A stretch of DNA of 19,229 nt from an uncultured Christensenellaceae bacterium (lineage in GTDB: Bacteria; Bacillota; Clostridia; Christensenellales; Pumilibacteraceae). The stretch lies in assembly GCA_910588315.1 (NCBI GenBank), contig CAJUQF010000029.1:1-19229 (forward strand), in the 5' to 3' direction. The stretch's first letter is position 1. Each line of letters begins with the position of its first letter. Under the pieces are notes generated by a model, which saw only the letters and a program-made list of their open reading frames with translations, searched no databases and had not been told where the DNA came from. Shown here one piece after another: positions 5,838 through 12,948 of this stretch. A program made the translations under genes and the position numbers.

Positions 5838-6260
5838 ATGAACAAAATTATTTTGATTGGCAATCTCACTCGCGATCCCGAATCGAACAGTACGCAGGGC
5901 GGCGTCAATTTTACACGGTTCAATATAGCCGTGAATCGTCCGTTTACCAATGCGTCGGGCGAGCGCATTGCGGATTATTTCGACGTTATCTGCTGGCGTC
6001 AGCTTGCGGAACGTTGCGCCAAATATCTGTTTAAGGGCAGCAAGGTCGGCATAAACGGTTCGGTCCAGCGCAGACAGTACGAGGATCGCGACGGTATCAA
6101 GCGCACTTCATTCGACGTAGTAGCCGACGAAGTCGAGTTCCTTACACCCAAGAGCAATTCTGTCCCCGGCAGAGACGGTTCGCAAGGCGGATATATGCCC
6201 GAAGAACCGCACCCCGTATCGGATATGCAGCCCGTCGAAAGCGACGACTTGCCGTTCTGA
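5838..6260 (+). CDS. ssb: Single-stranded DNA-binding protein
   Basis: 140-residue SSB that coats single-stranded DNA in replication and repair. The OB fold spans about residues 1-105, from MNKIILIGNLTRDPE through the DYFDVICWRQLAERCAKYLFKGSKVGINGS core. A disordered Gly/Pro/Glu-rich linker of about 25 residues leads to the acidic tip SDDLPF, the docking peptide for partner enzymes. It is at the short end for bacterial SSB (140 versus 150-180) because of the short linker. The start is fixed by homology; its ribosome-binding site AGGAG (5819-5823) is 14 nt away, longer than usual. Middle gene of the rpsF operon. Confidence 0.97.
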   Translation: MNKIILIGNLTRDPESNSTQGGVNFTRFNIAVNRPFTNASGERIADYFDVICWRQLAERCAKYLFKGSKVGINGSVQRRQYEDRDGIKRTSFDVVADEVEFLTPKSNSVPGRDGSQGGYMPEEPHPVSDMQPVESDDLPF

Positions 6261-6294
6261 TCCCCAAAAAATAACATCAGGAGCATAAATCGTT

Positions 6295-6570
6295 ATGGAT
6301 AAGAATAAAAACAGAATCAAAGCCAACGACGGCGACGATAAAGTCCGTCGCAATCGCCGTCCCGCCAAAAAACGCGTTTGCGAATATTGTCAGGGTCACA
6401 TCGACCACGTCGATTACAAAGATGTCGAGCGTCTCAAAAAATATATCGCGGAAAACGGCAAGATCCTGCCGCGCAGAGCGACCGGACTTTGTGCCGAACA
6501 TCAACGCGACGTGACGACCGCCATAAAAAGAGCGCGCGTAATGGCGTTACTCCCTTTCCGCGGCGAATAA
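6295..6570 (+). CDS. rpsR: 30S ribosomal protein S18
   Basis: 91-residue S18, partner of S6 in the small-subunit platform. The core matches the family: VCEYCQGHIDHVDYKDVERL, then KILPRRATGLCAEHQRDV and IKRARVMALLPF. The pattern C-x2-C ... C-x2-H is the zinc-binding form common in Bacillota. The N-terminal ~25 residues are basic and unstructured. AGGAG (6279-6283) lies 11 nt before the ATG. Last gene of the operon; no classical terminator follows, but a large inverted repeat (6579-6653) begins 8 nt after the stop. Confidence 0.97.
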   Translation: MDKNKNRIKANDGDDKVRRNRRPAKKRVCEYCQGHIDHVDYKDVERLKKYIAENGKILPRRATGLCAEHQRDVTTAIKRARVMALLPFRGE

Positions 6571-6578
6571 TACAAAGA

Positions 6579-6653
6579 TGTTGTAAGATTACAAATTCAA
6601 TCAGCGCGAAACATACAAAAACAACCAGCGCGAAATTAAATAATCTTACAACA
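6579..6653. repeat. 13-bp perfect inverted repeat enclosing a 10-bp direct repeat
   Basis: TGTTGTAAGATTA (6579-6591) and TAATCTTACAACA (6641-6653) are perfect inverted repeats. The 49 bp between them hold two direct copies of CAGCGCGAAA (6602-6611 and 6626-6635) 24 bp apart. GATGTT (6577-6582) is also matched by AACATC (6655-6660), so the 5' arm has an alternative partner. No T-run follows, so it is not a standard terminator. The rest of the gap to 6772 is AT-rich and holds no promoter I can defend. Confidence 0.75.
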
Positions 6654-6772
6654 GAACATCAAGTAAATTTAATACAAAACACTCAAAACCTTGCTTATGA
6701 TATGTGTTTTCGATTATTCGACAGATCGGATCGTGTTTTGGCGAGGTTTTTATATTGCTTGGAATTTGACAT

Positions 6773-7915
6773 ATGAACAATAACGTGTTCAAGCTTAACG
6801 AAATCCCGAAAGATTTGGGAAATCTCATATTCGAATGCGACGATTCGCAGACGATGTACGACATGTCCGATGATAAGCGCAAGGCGATGTTTCGTTCGCC
6901 CGCAATGTATGTTTTGCTTGCGATACTCGCGTTTATGATAGGGTGGTATGTTTACAGCCTTGTGTCGATGAGCTTGCGCGAAGGCTTTTTAACGGCGTTT
7001 GTTTCACATTTGTCGGGATTTATGCTGCTCGCGGTGACAGGCGCGATACTCGTGATATCTGCGTTCGGTTTGTGGGGCAAATTCATGCGTTTCGCGTTTA
7101 AAAAAGATCTTGTACGCGCTCGGGGTTCCGACGGAGCGCGTATGCGTGCGCTTAAACAGGAGATCGAAGAGACGGACGCGCGCAAACCCGTCCGTAACGC
7201 TTTATCGATATACGAAGATTATATAGTCGTGGTGCGAAAAGGCAAGCGTACGGCGTATGCGCGCAGCGCAGTGTGCGGCGTGAGCGTGCGCAGTTTCGGC
7301 ATGGACAGAAAGGTCGTATTCGTATCGGAGTCGGGCGAAAAAGCGTTTTTCGTGGTCTCTCAAGATAATGCGCGCGAAATACGGCGTATTTTCAACGATC
7401 TCCTTATAGAGTCGCCGCAGTATGACGAGCTTATGAAAAAATCGGCAGAAAATCGTCGGCGTGATCCTAAAAAGGCTCGGACAAAAACGAAATGGCATTG
7501 CGATAAATCGCGTGGCGCGATGGCGGGACTTACGCTGTTCATGCTTATACCGATGGGCGCGGGAGCGGCGGTGATAGCACTGCATTATTATGTCAATGCG
7601 CAGATCCCTATGTTTTTGGGCGTTTTCTTCATAATGGGCGGAGTGATAGGTCTGTTCAGCGTATATTCTTTTATCCCCGTCGTGCATACCTTTGTAATGC
7701 CGTTTTCTTTCGGCGTTATGCTCACTGTTGCGCCCATGGGAATTTTGGGCGCGATATACTCCGCCGAGGAAATTGTCTTTACATTCTCCGAGATATTCAA
7801 AGTATTCACGCCGCTCAATGCCGGGTTTGTGTTCTTGACGCTGATGGGCGTGTTTGCGGTGCTGTATTCTTTTTACGCGCTGTATAAATTCATTCGCTAC
7901 GGCGACAGCAAATAA
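6773..7915 (+). CDS. Unknown membrane protein, six predicted helices with a central cytoplasmic domain
   Basis: 380 residues; I do not recognise the family. Predicted membrane segments lie at about 44-66, 82-104, 249-271, 278-300, 308-329 and 350-373. Between helices 2 and 3 is a basic ~145-residue domain (105-248). Its part SIYEDYIVVVRKGKRTAYA followed by alternating hydrophobic strands (VVFVSESGEKAFFVVS) and a helix could be a PH-like fold similar to YcxB-type membrane proteins; this is a weak inference. The domain ends in a strongly basic patch (ENRRRDPKKARTKTK). The start ATG 6773 has only a weak GGA upstream (6761-6763). It stands alone between the ribosomal operon and the flavoprotein gene, so context does not suggest a role. 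Confidence 0.7.
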   Translation: MNNNVFKLNEIPKDLGNLIFECDDSQTMYDMSDDKRKAMFRSPAMYVLLAILAFMIGWYVYSLVSMSLREGFLTAFVSHLSGFMLLAVTGAILVISAFGLWGKFMRFAFKKDLVRARGSDGARMRALKQEIEETDARKPVRNALSIYEDYIVVVRKGKRTAYARSAVCGVSVRSFGMDRKVVFVSESGEKAFFVVSQDNAREIRRIFNDLLIESPQYDELMKKSAENRRRDPKKARTKTKWHCDKSRGAMAGLTLFMLIPMGAGAAVIALHYYVNAQIPMFLGVFFIMGGVIGLFSVYSFIPVVHTFVMPFSFGVMLTVAPMGILGAIYSAEEIVFTFSEIFKVFTPLNAGFVFLTLMGVFAVLYSFYALYKFIRYGDSK

Positions 7916-7923
7916 CGCGCCAG

Positions 7924-7961
7924 CGTCGGGTAAGAAAAGCCCGTGCGACGATAGTGTTTTT
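7924..7961 (+). terminator. Possible weak terminator after the membrane protein gene
   Basis: CGTCG (7924-7928) and CGACG (7946-7950) can pair outside a GG/CC inner stem with a bulge, and GTGTTTTT follows. The pairing is imperfect and the T-run lies several bases beyond the stem. Confidence 0.3.
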
Positions 7962-8008
7962 AATGCGGAACGCGCTTTATACAATGTCTTGACAGTGCCG
8001 CGTTTCGA

Positions 8009-8037
8009 TTGTCTTTGTCGGATGTTTGTGATATAAT
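8009..8037 (+). promoter_or_regulatory. Sigma-A promoter of the flavoprotein gene
   Basis: TTGTCT (8009-8014), a 17-bp spacer and extended TGATATAAT (-10 hexamer 8032-8037). The predicted start is near 8044. An unrelated TTGACA at 7989-7994 has no partner at correct spacing. Confidence 0.75.
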
Positions 8038-8053
8038 TTATAGGTAAAAGGGC

Positions 8054-8070
8054 GGACGGGAGTCCCGTCC
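8054..8070 (+). promoter_or_regulatory. 5' leader hairpin before the flavoprotein gene
   Basis: GGACGGG (8054-8060) and CCCGTCC (8064-8070) form a perfect 7-bp stem with an AGT loop. It lies about 10 nt into the predicted mRNA and 6 nt before the ribosome-binding site GGAG (8077-8080). There is no T-run, so it more likely stabilises the mRNA end or affects initiation than terminates transcription. Confidence 0.55.
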
Positions 8071-8087
8071 GGAAACGGAGTTGAGCG

Positions 8088-9554
8088 ATGGTCGTAAGCA
8101 TTATAGGCGGCGGGATATCCGGATTGACGGCAGGCGTGCTGTTGTTGAAAAACGGATACAGCGTCAACATTTACGAGAAGAATAATAATGCCGGCGGTTT
8201 TTGTACGTCGTGGAAACGCGGCGGCGTGATTATCGATGGCTGTTTGCATTGGCTCATAGGCACTCATGAGAAAAGCGCAATAGGCAAAATATGGCGCGAG
8301 ATAGGCGGTATACGCGGCGACGAGTTTACAAAACTCGATAACTTTTGCAAGGTGTACTTTGACGGCGAAACGGTGACGTTTTACAACGACTTCGACAAGC
8401 TCGAAACCGAACTTTTGCGCGTGTGCGCGTCGGACGGCGACCGCGTCGAGATAGCGCGGCTTATAGACACAATGCGCTACATCGGCATGTACGAGACCGA
8501 TTCTTCCGCGCCGCCCGAGCTTAAAACTCCAACTCCGCCGTCGCTCGAATTCACGTGTCGAACGATAAAGCTTTTAAAATGTACGGTAGGCGATTACGCG
8601 GAGAAATTCGATTCGCCGATATTGCGCTATGCGTTTTATAATTCGCTCGTAGACAGGCATTTATCCATGCTGTATCTCGCGACGACTCTTGCAAACATGT
8701 GTTCGGGCAATGCTAATCTGCCGATCGGCGGAAGTACCGCGCTTATAGCCAACGTCGTGGAAAAATTCGAGTCGCTCGGCGGTAAACTGTTTTTAAACAC
8801 TCCGGTATCCGATATCGTGATAGAGAACGGCGTCGCGACTGGAATAACGCTGCCCGGCGGCGAGACAGTTAAGAGCGATCATGTCATAGCCGCGTGCGAC
8901 GTGCATCATACATTCGAGAAACTTCTCGGCGGACGCGTGCCTTATGATACATACAAGCGCTGCGACGCCGACAAGACCAAGTATCCCACGTACAGTTTTA
9001 TAGTCGCGTCGTTCAAGACGAAAGCCGATCTGTCGAACCGCGACGTCGTCGAGATATTCAAGACAGAGCCTTTCGAAATTCTCGATAAAAATTACGACGT
9101 ACTCAGCGTCAGGCATTACGGTTACGATAGGTCGCTTATGACCGACGGTTATACCGTGATCGAAGTGTTTGTCACCACGTACGAGGACGATTACGAACGA
9201 CTCAAAGCGATGAGCCGCGAACGGTACAAAGCGTTCAAAAAGAAAACGGGCAATATGTTACGCGATAAACTCGCAGAATGTTATGCGGCGCCGAGTGATG
9301 ACATAGAGCTTGTCGACGTGCTTACGCCGCTCACATACGAGCGTTATCTCAATTCGTACAAAGGCTGCTTTATGAGTTATCCGCTCGGGGTCAAAACGCC
9401 GCAGATACTTCATTCGAGCAGAGTGGACGAAGTAAAGAATTTATATCTTGCAAACCAGTGGCTCATGTTGCCGGGCGGCACGCCGATCGCGATAATCGCC
9501 GGCAAATTCGCCGCACAGTCCGTGCTTGCTGTGGATGGCAAAGCTATCTCGTAA
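8088..9554 (+). CDS. FAD-dependent oxidoreductase, phytoene desaturase / retinol saturase-like
   Basis: 488-residue flavoprotein. The N-terminus VVSIIGGGISGLTAGVLLLK is an FAD-binding Rossmann motif (GGGISG), followed by the conserved YEKNNNAGGFCTSW and DGCLHWLIGT. The middle holds PIGGSTALIANVVEKFESLGG (PxGG plus substrate-domain start), and the C-terminus has LYLANQWLMLPGGTPIAIIAGKFAA, the second FAD-contact region. This architecture is shared by carotenoid desaturases/isomerases and retinol saturases; many bacterial members have no known substrate. No carotenoid synthesis genes lie nearby, so I do not assign a pathway. GGAG (8077-8080) is 7 nt before ATG 8088. It has its own promoter. Confidence 0.85.
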   Translation: MVVSIIGGGISGLTAGVLLLKNGYSVNIYEKNNNAGGFCTSWKRGGVIIDGCLHWLIGTHEKSAIGKIWREIGGIRGDEFTKLDNFCKVYFDGETVTFYNDFDKLETELLRVCASDGDRVEIARLIDTMRYIGMYETDSSAPPELKTPTPPSLEFTCRTIKLLKCTVGDYAEKFDSPILRYAFYNSLVDRHLSMLYLATTLANMCSGNANLPIGGSTALIANVVEKFESLGGKLFLNTPVSDIVIENGVATGITLPGGETVKSDHVIAACDVHHTFEKLLGGRVPYDTYKRCDADKTKYPTYSFIVASFKTKADLSNRDVVEIFKTEPFEILDKNYDVLSVRHYGYDRSLMTDGYTVIEVFVTTYEDDYERLKAMSRERYKAFKKKTGNMLRDKLAECYAAPSDDIELVDVLTPLTYERYLNSYKGCFMSYPLGVKTPQILHSSRVDEVKNLYLANQWLMLPGGTPIAIIAGKFAAQSVLAVDGKAIS

Positions 9555-9555
9555 G

Positions 9556-9720
9556 AGATACTCCGCTTTCGTTTGCTTTGTGTTATTTCGGTCGGAATGA
9601 CAATATATATCACTGTGTCATTTCGAGCTTGTCGAGAAATCTCATTATTTTAAAAATCAATTGTATTTTTCAATATGCGTTAGATTTCTCCGCTACGTTT
9701 ACGTTCCGGTCGAAATGACA
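9556..9720. repeat. Three copies of an AGATTTCTC...GAAATGACA palindromic repeat
   Basis: Copy A (9556-9602, plus strand, degenerate) runs from AGATACTCCGCTTTCG to GGTCGGAATGACA. Copy B (9616-9642, inverted) runs from TGTCATTTCGAGC to GTCGAGAAATCT. Copy C (9682-9720, plus strand) runs from AGATTTCTCCGCTACG to CGGTCGAAATGACA. B and C are inverted and could fold into one large hairpin, perhaps ending the flavoprotein transcript, for which I see no other terminator. This sequence type is a familiar dispersed intergenic repeat in bacterial genomes; no transposase is linked. Confidence 0.75.
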
Positions 9721-9768
9721 GACGGAGTGGGGTATAGTGAATAAAATTCAATTATACCCGTCAAACGC

Positions 9769-9800
9769 TTGACACTACCGGGGGGGGGGTATGCTATCAT
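9769..9800 (+). promoter_or_regulatory. Promoter of the lipoprotein gene with a G10 tract in its spacer
   Basis: The -35 is a perfect TTGACA (9769-9774) and the -10 is extended TGCTATCAT (hexamer TATCAT 9795-9800). The present spacer is 20 bp, of which ten bases are an uninterrupted G run (9780-9789). Loss of three G would give the ideal 17 bp. An alternative -10, TATGCT (9790-9795), has a 15-bp spacer and would reach 17 bp with two more G. The predicted start is near 9807 and AGGAG (9820-9824) lies 6 nt before ATG 9831. Confidence 0.7.
9780..9789 (+). repeat. Homopolymeric G10 tract
   Basis: Ten consecutive G between -35 and -10 of the lipoprotein promoter. Runs of this length are prone to slipped-strand mispairing and are used as phase-variation switches in other bacteria. 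The exact length is also sensitive to sequencing and assembly error. Confidence 0.85.
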
Positions 9801-9830
9801 ATTTTTACTATTAGACAGTAGGAGAAAAAT

Positions 9831-11120
9831 ATGAAAGCAAAAAGATTAACGGCGATAGCTCTTTCGTTTGCGCTCGGATGCGGCGCACTGATTGCGTGCG
9901 GCAACGATCCCGCGCCGACCAACGGAACTACCGTGCCGGCAACGCCCGATCCCGGTAAGATCGTCACCAAACCTGTCGACAACGAAACGTGGGTAAAAGC
10001 GTGGGATCTCGGCACGATCACCGATTGTACGCTTAAATATTCCGAGACATACGTATCGGGCAATAATAAGACCGAGCGCAGTAACGGCGCGGTCATGCTT
10101 GACGGCGATAAAATGTATGCGGTATCGTCGAAAACCGCCTCGTCCGGCGAGAAACAGGAAGATAAATTCTACTACGAGAAGAAAGGCACTGAGTACTTCC
10201 GCTACGACTACGCGGACGGCGAGTGGGATAGGTGGGGCGACGAAAGCGCCGACGGCAAAATTTATAATTTATTTACATATCTTCCCGCCGAGGCACAGTT
10301 ATTGACGACCGGCATTGCGGGCGAATACGACGCGGCCGCAAGCGCATACGTTTTGACGCAGGGCACGTCGATCAAGTACACCATTAAGATCGCCGACGAA
10401 AAATTGCGCTATGTCAAAGTGGAAGTAAAAGCTACCGACACGGTGACGGTCGTAATGGAGTACAATCTTTTCAATTATGGATCGACAACCGTAACGCTCC
10501 CTGTAATATCGTCGGGCGGAGGCGGCAGTGTCGAAGTCAATAACGGGCTCGAAGGCGAAAAGTGGCGCGCCGTGTTCGCGCTCGACGGATTTGACAGCCT
10601 TACTTATGAGTTAACCGAAACGTCGAGCGGCGGTGTGCCGCAAGAGACGACATATAAGGTCGACCGCAATAAAAAAATACTGTATATGATAACCGAAAAG
10701 TCGGGTGAAGTGACTTACGAGGGGTATTCGTATGACGATGGCACTGAGTTCAAGTATATGCAACGGTCGAACGGGAACGTACAGTGGAGCACCGGTACGC
10801 ACACGGCGACTTTCGAGCAGTTCTATGCGCAAAAAGCGCTCGGTATAACATACTTCGCTGGCGTGCGCGATAAGTTTACTTACCGCAACGGCAAGTATGT
10901 CGCGACCAATACGACCGCCGAAGATTATCCCGTAATAATTTTCGGGAGCGCGCATTATTACGACGTGCAAGTCAATTCGGCGGAGATAGAAATAAACGGG
11001 AACATGCTCGAGTCCATCAAGCTCGACGTCGTGGTCAACGGACATTCTTATGTCCAAGAATACAGGTTCTACGATTATAACAGTACTCAGGTAAGCGTGC
11101 CGCAAATCGAGAACGCGTAG
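9831..11120 (+). CDS. Secreted lipoprotein with two tandem homologous domains
   Basis: 429 residues, function unknown. The N-terminus is a lipoprotein signal peptide: basic MKAKR, a hydrophobic core, and lipobox LIAC with the lipidated Cys at 23, so it is anchored on the outer face of the membrane. A Pro/Thr-rich linker (27-50) leads to two similar domains of ~175-185 residues. Domain 1 (~52-226) starts ETWVKAWDL and ends VVMEYNLFNYGSTTVTLPVI. Domain 2 (~243-426) starts EKWRAVFALDGF and ends VQEYRFYDYNSTQVSVPQI. They are joined by a GGGGS-containing linker (~229-233). The beta-rich pattern recalls LolA/LppX-like lipoprotein folds, but this is only an impression. AGGAG 6 nt upstream fixes the start, and a strong terminator follows: monocistronic under the G-tract promoter. 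Confidence 0.85.
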   Translation: MKAKRLTAIALSFALGCGALIACGNDPAPTNGTTVPATPDPGKIVTKPVDNETWVKAWDLGTITDCTLKYSETYVSGNNKTERSNGAVMLDGDKMYAVSSKTASSGEKQEDKFYYEKKGTEYFRYDYADGEWDRWGDESADGKIYNLFTYLPAEAQLLTTGIAGEYDAAASAYVLTQGTSIKYTIKIADEKLRYVKVEVKATDTVTVVMEYNLFNYGSTTVTLPVISSGGGGSVEVNNGLEGEKWRAVFALDGFDSLTYELTETSSGGVPQETTYKVDRNKKILYMITEKSGEVTYEGYSYDDGTEFKYMQRSNGNVQWSTGTHTATFEQFYAQKALGITYFAGVRDKFTYRNGKYVATNTTAEDYPVIIFGSAHYYDVQVNSAEIEINGNMLESIKLDVVVNGHSYVQEYRFYDYNSTQVSVPQIENA

Positions 11121-11155
11121 AATATAGAATATAGATTGCAAAGCATTTGTAAGAG

Positions 11156-11181
11156 ACCTTGCCGAAAAAGCAAGGTTTTTT
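11156..11181 (+). terminator. Rho-independent terminator of the lipoprotein gene
   Basis: ACCTTGC (11156-11162) and GCAAGGT (11170-11176) form a perfect 7-bp stem with a CGAAAAA loop, followed by six T (11176-11181). Confidence 0.9.
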
Positions 11182-11196
11182 ATGTGGGTAAATAAG

Positions 11197-11225
11197 TTTA
11201 CTTTTAGTCGGGTATCTGTTATAAT
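11197..11225 (+). promoter_or_regulatory. Sigma-A promoter of the ABC-F gene
   Basis: TTTACT (11197-11202), a 17-bp spacer and extended TGTTATAAT (hexamer 11220-11225). The same -35 TTTACT with an extended -10 recurs before the GNAT gene. Confidence 0.7.
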
Positions 11226-11258
11226 ATCTTTTAGCGATATGATTCGGGTGAAATAATA

Positions 11259-12836
11259 ATGATAAATGTACAGAACGTAAAATTGCAATTCGGAACGCGC
11301 GTTCTTTTCGAGAACGTCAATATTAAGTTTGCGAGCGGAAACTGCTACGGGATAATCGGCGCGAACGGCGCGGGCAAGTCCACGTTTCTTAAGCTTTTGT
11401 CCGGCAAGATCGAGCCGAGCAAGGGCGAGATAACCATAGGCAAAGGTGAGCGCATGTCCGTTCTCGAACAGAACCAAAACGCTTACGACGATTATACCGT
11501 GCGCGAAGCGGTCATTTGCGGTCATAAGGAAATGAGCGAGATCCGTGCCAAGCGCGACGCGCTCTATGCCAAATCGGATTTTACCGAAGAGGACGGCAAT
11601 ATCGCCGCCGAGCTCGAAACAAGATACGGCGAGATAGGCGGATATGAGAGCGAGATCGATGCGGAAACACTGCTTAACAGCATAGGCATAGACCAAGCGT
11701 TGTTCGATACGCCCATGCGCGAGATCGAGCCTAAGGTCAAGGTAAAAGTGCTTATAGCGCAATGTCTGTTCGGTCGGCCCGATATACTTCTTCTCGACGA
11801 GCCTACCAACAACCTCGATATCAAGACGGTGCGGTGGTTGCAGGAATATATCAAGTCCATGGAACAGGCGACCGTGCTTGTAGTATCGCATAACCGTCAT
11901 TTTCTCAATCAGGTTTGCACGCACATTTGCGACGTCGATTACTCGGCGATAAACATGTTCGTCGGCAACTACGATTTCTGGTACGAGTCGAGTCAGCTCA
12001 TACTGCGCCAGCAGCGCGAGGCGAACAAGAAAGCCGAGGCGCGCATAAAGGAACTTCGCGAGTTCATCGCGCGGTTCTCCGCCAATGCGAGTAAGTCTAA
12101 ACAGGCGACGAGCAGAAAACGCGAGCTCGATAAAATAGAAATACAGGACATCAAGCCGAGTTCGCGCAAGTACCCGTATATAGACTATAAGTTCGAGCGC
12201 GACCCGGGCAACGATATCTTGCGCGTGGAAAAACTCACCAAGAAAGGATTTTTCGAGAACGTAACATTTAGCGTGGGCAGGGACGACAAGATAGGTTTTA
12301 TCACCGATAACAGCCTTGCCGTGGCGGAGCTGTTCGATTGTATTTTCGGCGCCGGGCAGGCGGACTCGGGCAGGGTCATTTGGGGACGCAACGTCAAGCC
12401 CGCATACATGCCGCAAAACTACGATAAGTATTTCGACGGCTGCGCGCTGTCGCTCGTAAAATGGATAGATCAATGGTCGGAAAACCACGAACAGGAATAT
12501 TTGCGTTCGTGGCTGGGCAGGCTTCTGTTCTCCGGCGACGAGGCGTTAAAGCCGGCTAACGTATTGTCGGGCGGCGAGAAAGCGCGGTGCATGCTCGCGC
12601 GAATGATGTTGCTTTCGCCCAATTTCCTTATTTTCGACGAGCCGACCAACCATCTCGATCTTGAGAGCATAACGTCGCTCAACAAGGGCATGATAAACTT
12701 CAAAGCGCCTATACTCTTCATAACCGCCGACGAAGAAATAATGTCGTCGGTAGCCAACAGGATAATCATACTCGAAAACGGAGTTAAGACGTACGACAGA
12801 CCCGTAACGTACGACGAGTATATAGCGACGCTGTAA
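11259..12836 (+). CDS. ABC-F family ATPase (YkpA/YbiT-like) with one degenerate ATP site
   Basis: 525-residue soluble protein with two ABC ATPase domains and no membrane segment; ABC-F proteins act on the ribosome. The linker VGNYDFWYESSQL, FSANASKSKQATSRKREL and PSSRKYPYI (residues ~236-308) is characteristic of the YkpA/YbiT branch. NBD1 has Walker A GANGAGKST (34-42), Walker B LLLDEPTNNLD and switch His211 (VVSHNR), but its signature reads EIEPK (155-159) instead of LSGGQ. NBD2 keeps LSGGE (436-440) and LIFDEPTNHLD, but its Walker A region is TDNSLAVAELF (349-359) with no GKT/AKTT lysine, and its H-loop reads ITADEE (~488-493) with no His. Thus one composite site is intact and the other lost. 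Start ATG 11259 has GGGTGA (11246-11251) 7 nt upstream. Own promoter and terminator. Confidence 0.9.
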   Translation: MINVQNVKLQFGTRVLFENVNIKFASGNCYGIIGANGAGKSTFLKLLSGKIEPSKGEITIGKGERMSVLEQNQNAYDDYTVREAVICGHKEMSEIRAKRDALYAKSDFTEEDGNIAAELETRYGEIGGYESEIDAETLLNSIGIDQALFDTPMREIEPKVKVKVLIAQCLFGRPDILLLDEPTNNLDIKTVRWLQEYIKSMEQATVLVVSHNRHFLNQVCTHICDVDYSAINMFVGNYDFWYESSQLILRQQREANKKAEARIKELREFIARFSANASKSKQATSRKRELDKIEIQDIKPSSRKYPYIDYKFERDPGNDILRVEKLTKKGFFENVTFSVGRDDKIGFITDNSLAVAELFDCIFGAGQADSGRVIWGRNVKPAYMPQNYDKYFDGCALSLVKWIDQWSENHEQEYLRSWLGRLLFSGDEALKPANVLSGGEKARCMLARMMLLSPNFLIFDEPTNHLDLESITSLNKGMINFKAPILFITADEEIMSSVANRIIILENGVKTYDRPVTYDEYIATL

Positions 12837-12847
12837 AAAACGACTGT

Positions 12848-12877
12848 AAAAACCGTGTCTGTCGGACACGGTTTTTG
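12848..12877 (+). terminator. Rho-independent terminator of the ABC-F gene
   Basis: AAAAACCGTGTC (12848-12859) and GACACGGTTTTT (12865-12876) form a perfect 12-bp stem with a 5-nt loop and the T-run inside the 3' arm. The A-run makes it potentially bidirectional. Confidence 0.9.
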
Positions 12878-12913
12878 TATGTAAAAATTGCATGAAAAAT
12901 ATGACGATTAAGG

Positions 12914-12942
12914 TTGACGAAAGCGCGGGATTGCGTTATAAT
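12914..12942 (+). promoter_or_regulatory. Sigma-A promoter predicting a leaderless mRNA (glmU-like/prs operon)
   Basis: TTGACG (12914-12919), a 17-bp spacer and TATAAT (12937-12942). The predicted start 7 nt after the -10 is position 12949, the A of ATG 12949. No Shine-Dalgarno sequence precedes that ATG. A small CGTT/AACG dyad (12934-12947) flanks the -10. Confidence 0.7.
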
Positions 12943-12948
12943 AAACGT

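Noticed and set aside
7202..8170. 322-codon minus-strand frame over the membrane protein gene
   Set aside because: Antisense shadow of the hydrophobic gene, His/Arg/Tyr-rich and without motifs.
10611..12488. A very long open frame (625 codons) on the minus strand across the lipoprotein and ABC-F genes
   Set aside because: It is antisense to two clear genes, has no family motifs and is Arg/His/Tyr/Leu-rich as expected of the complement of this CG- and TA-rich coding sequence.
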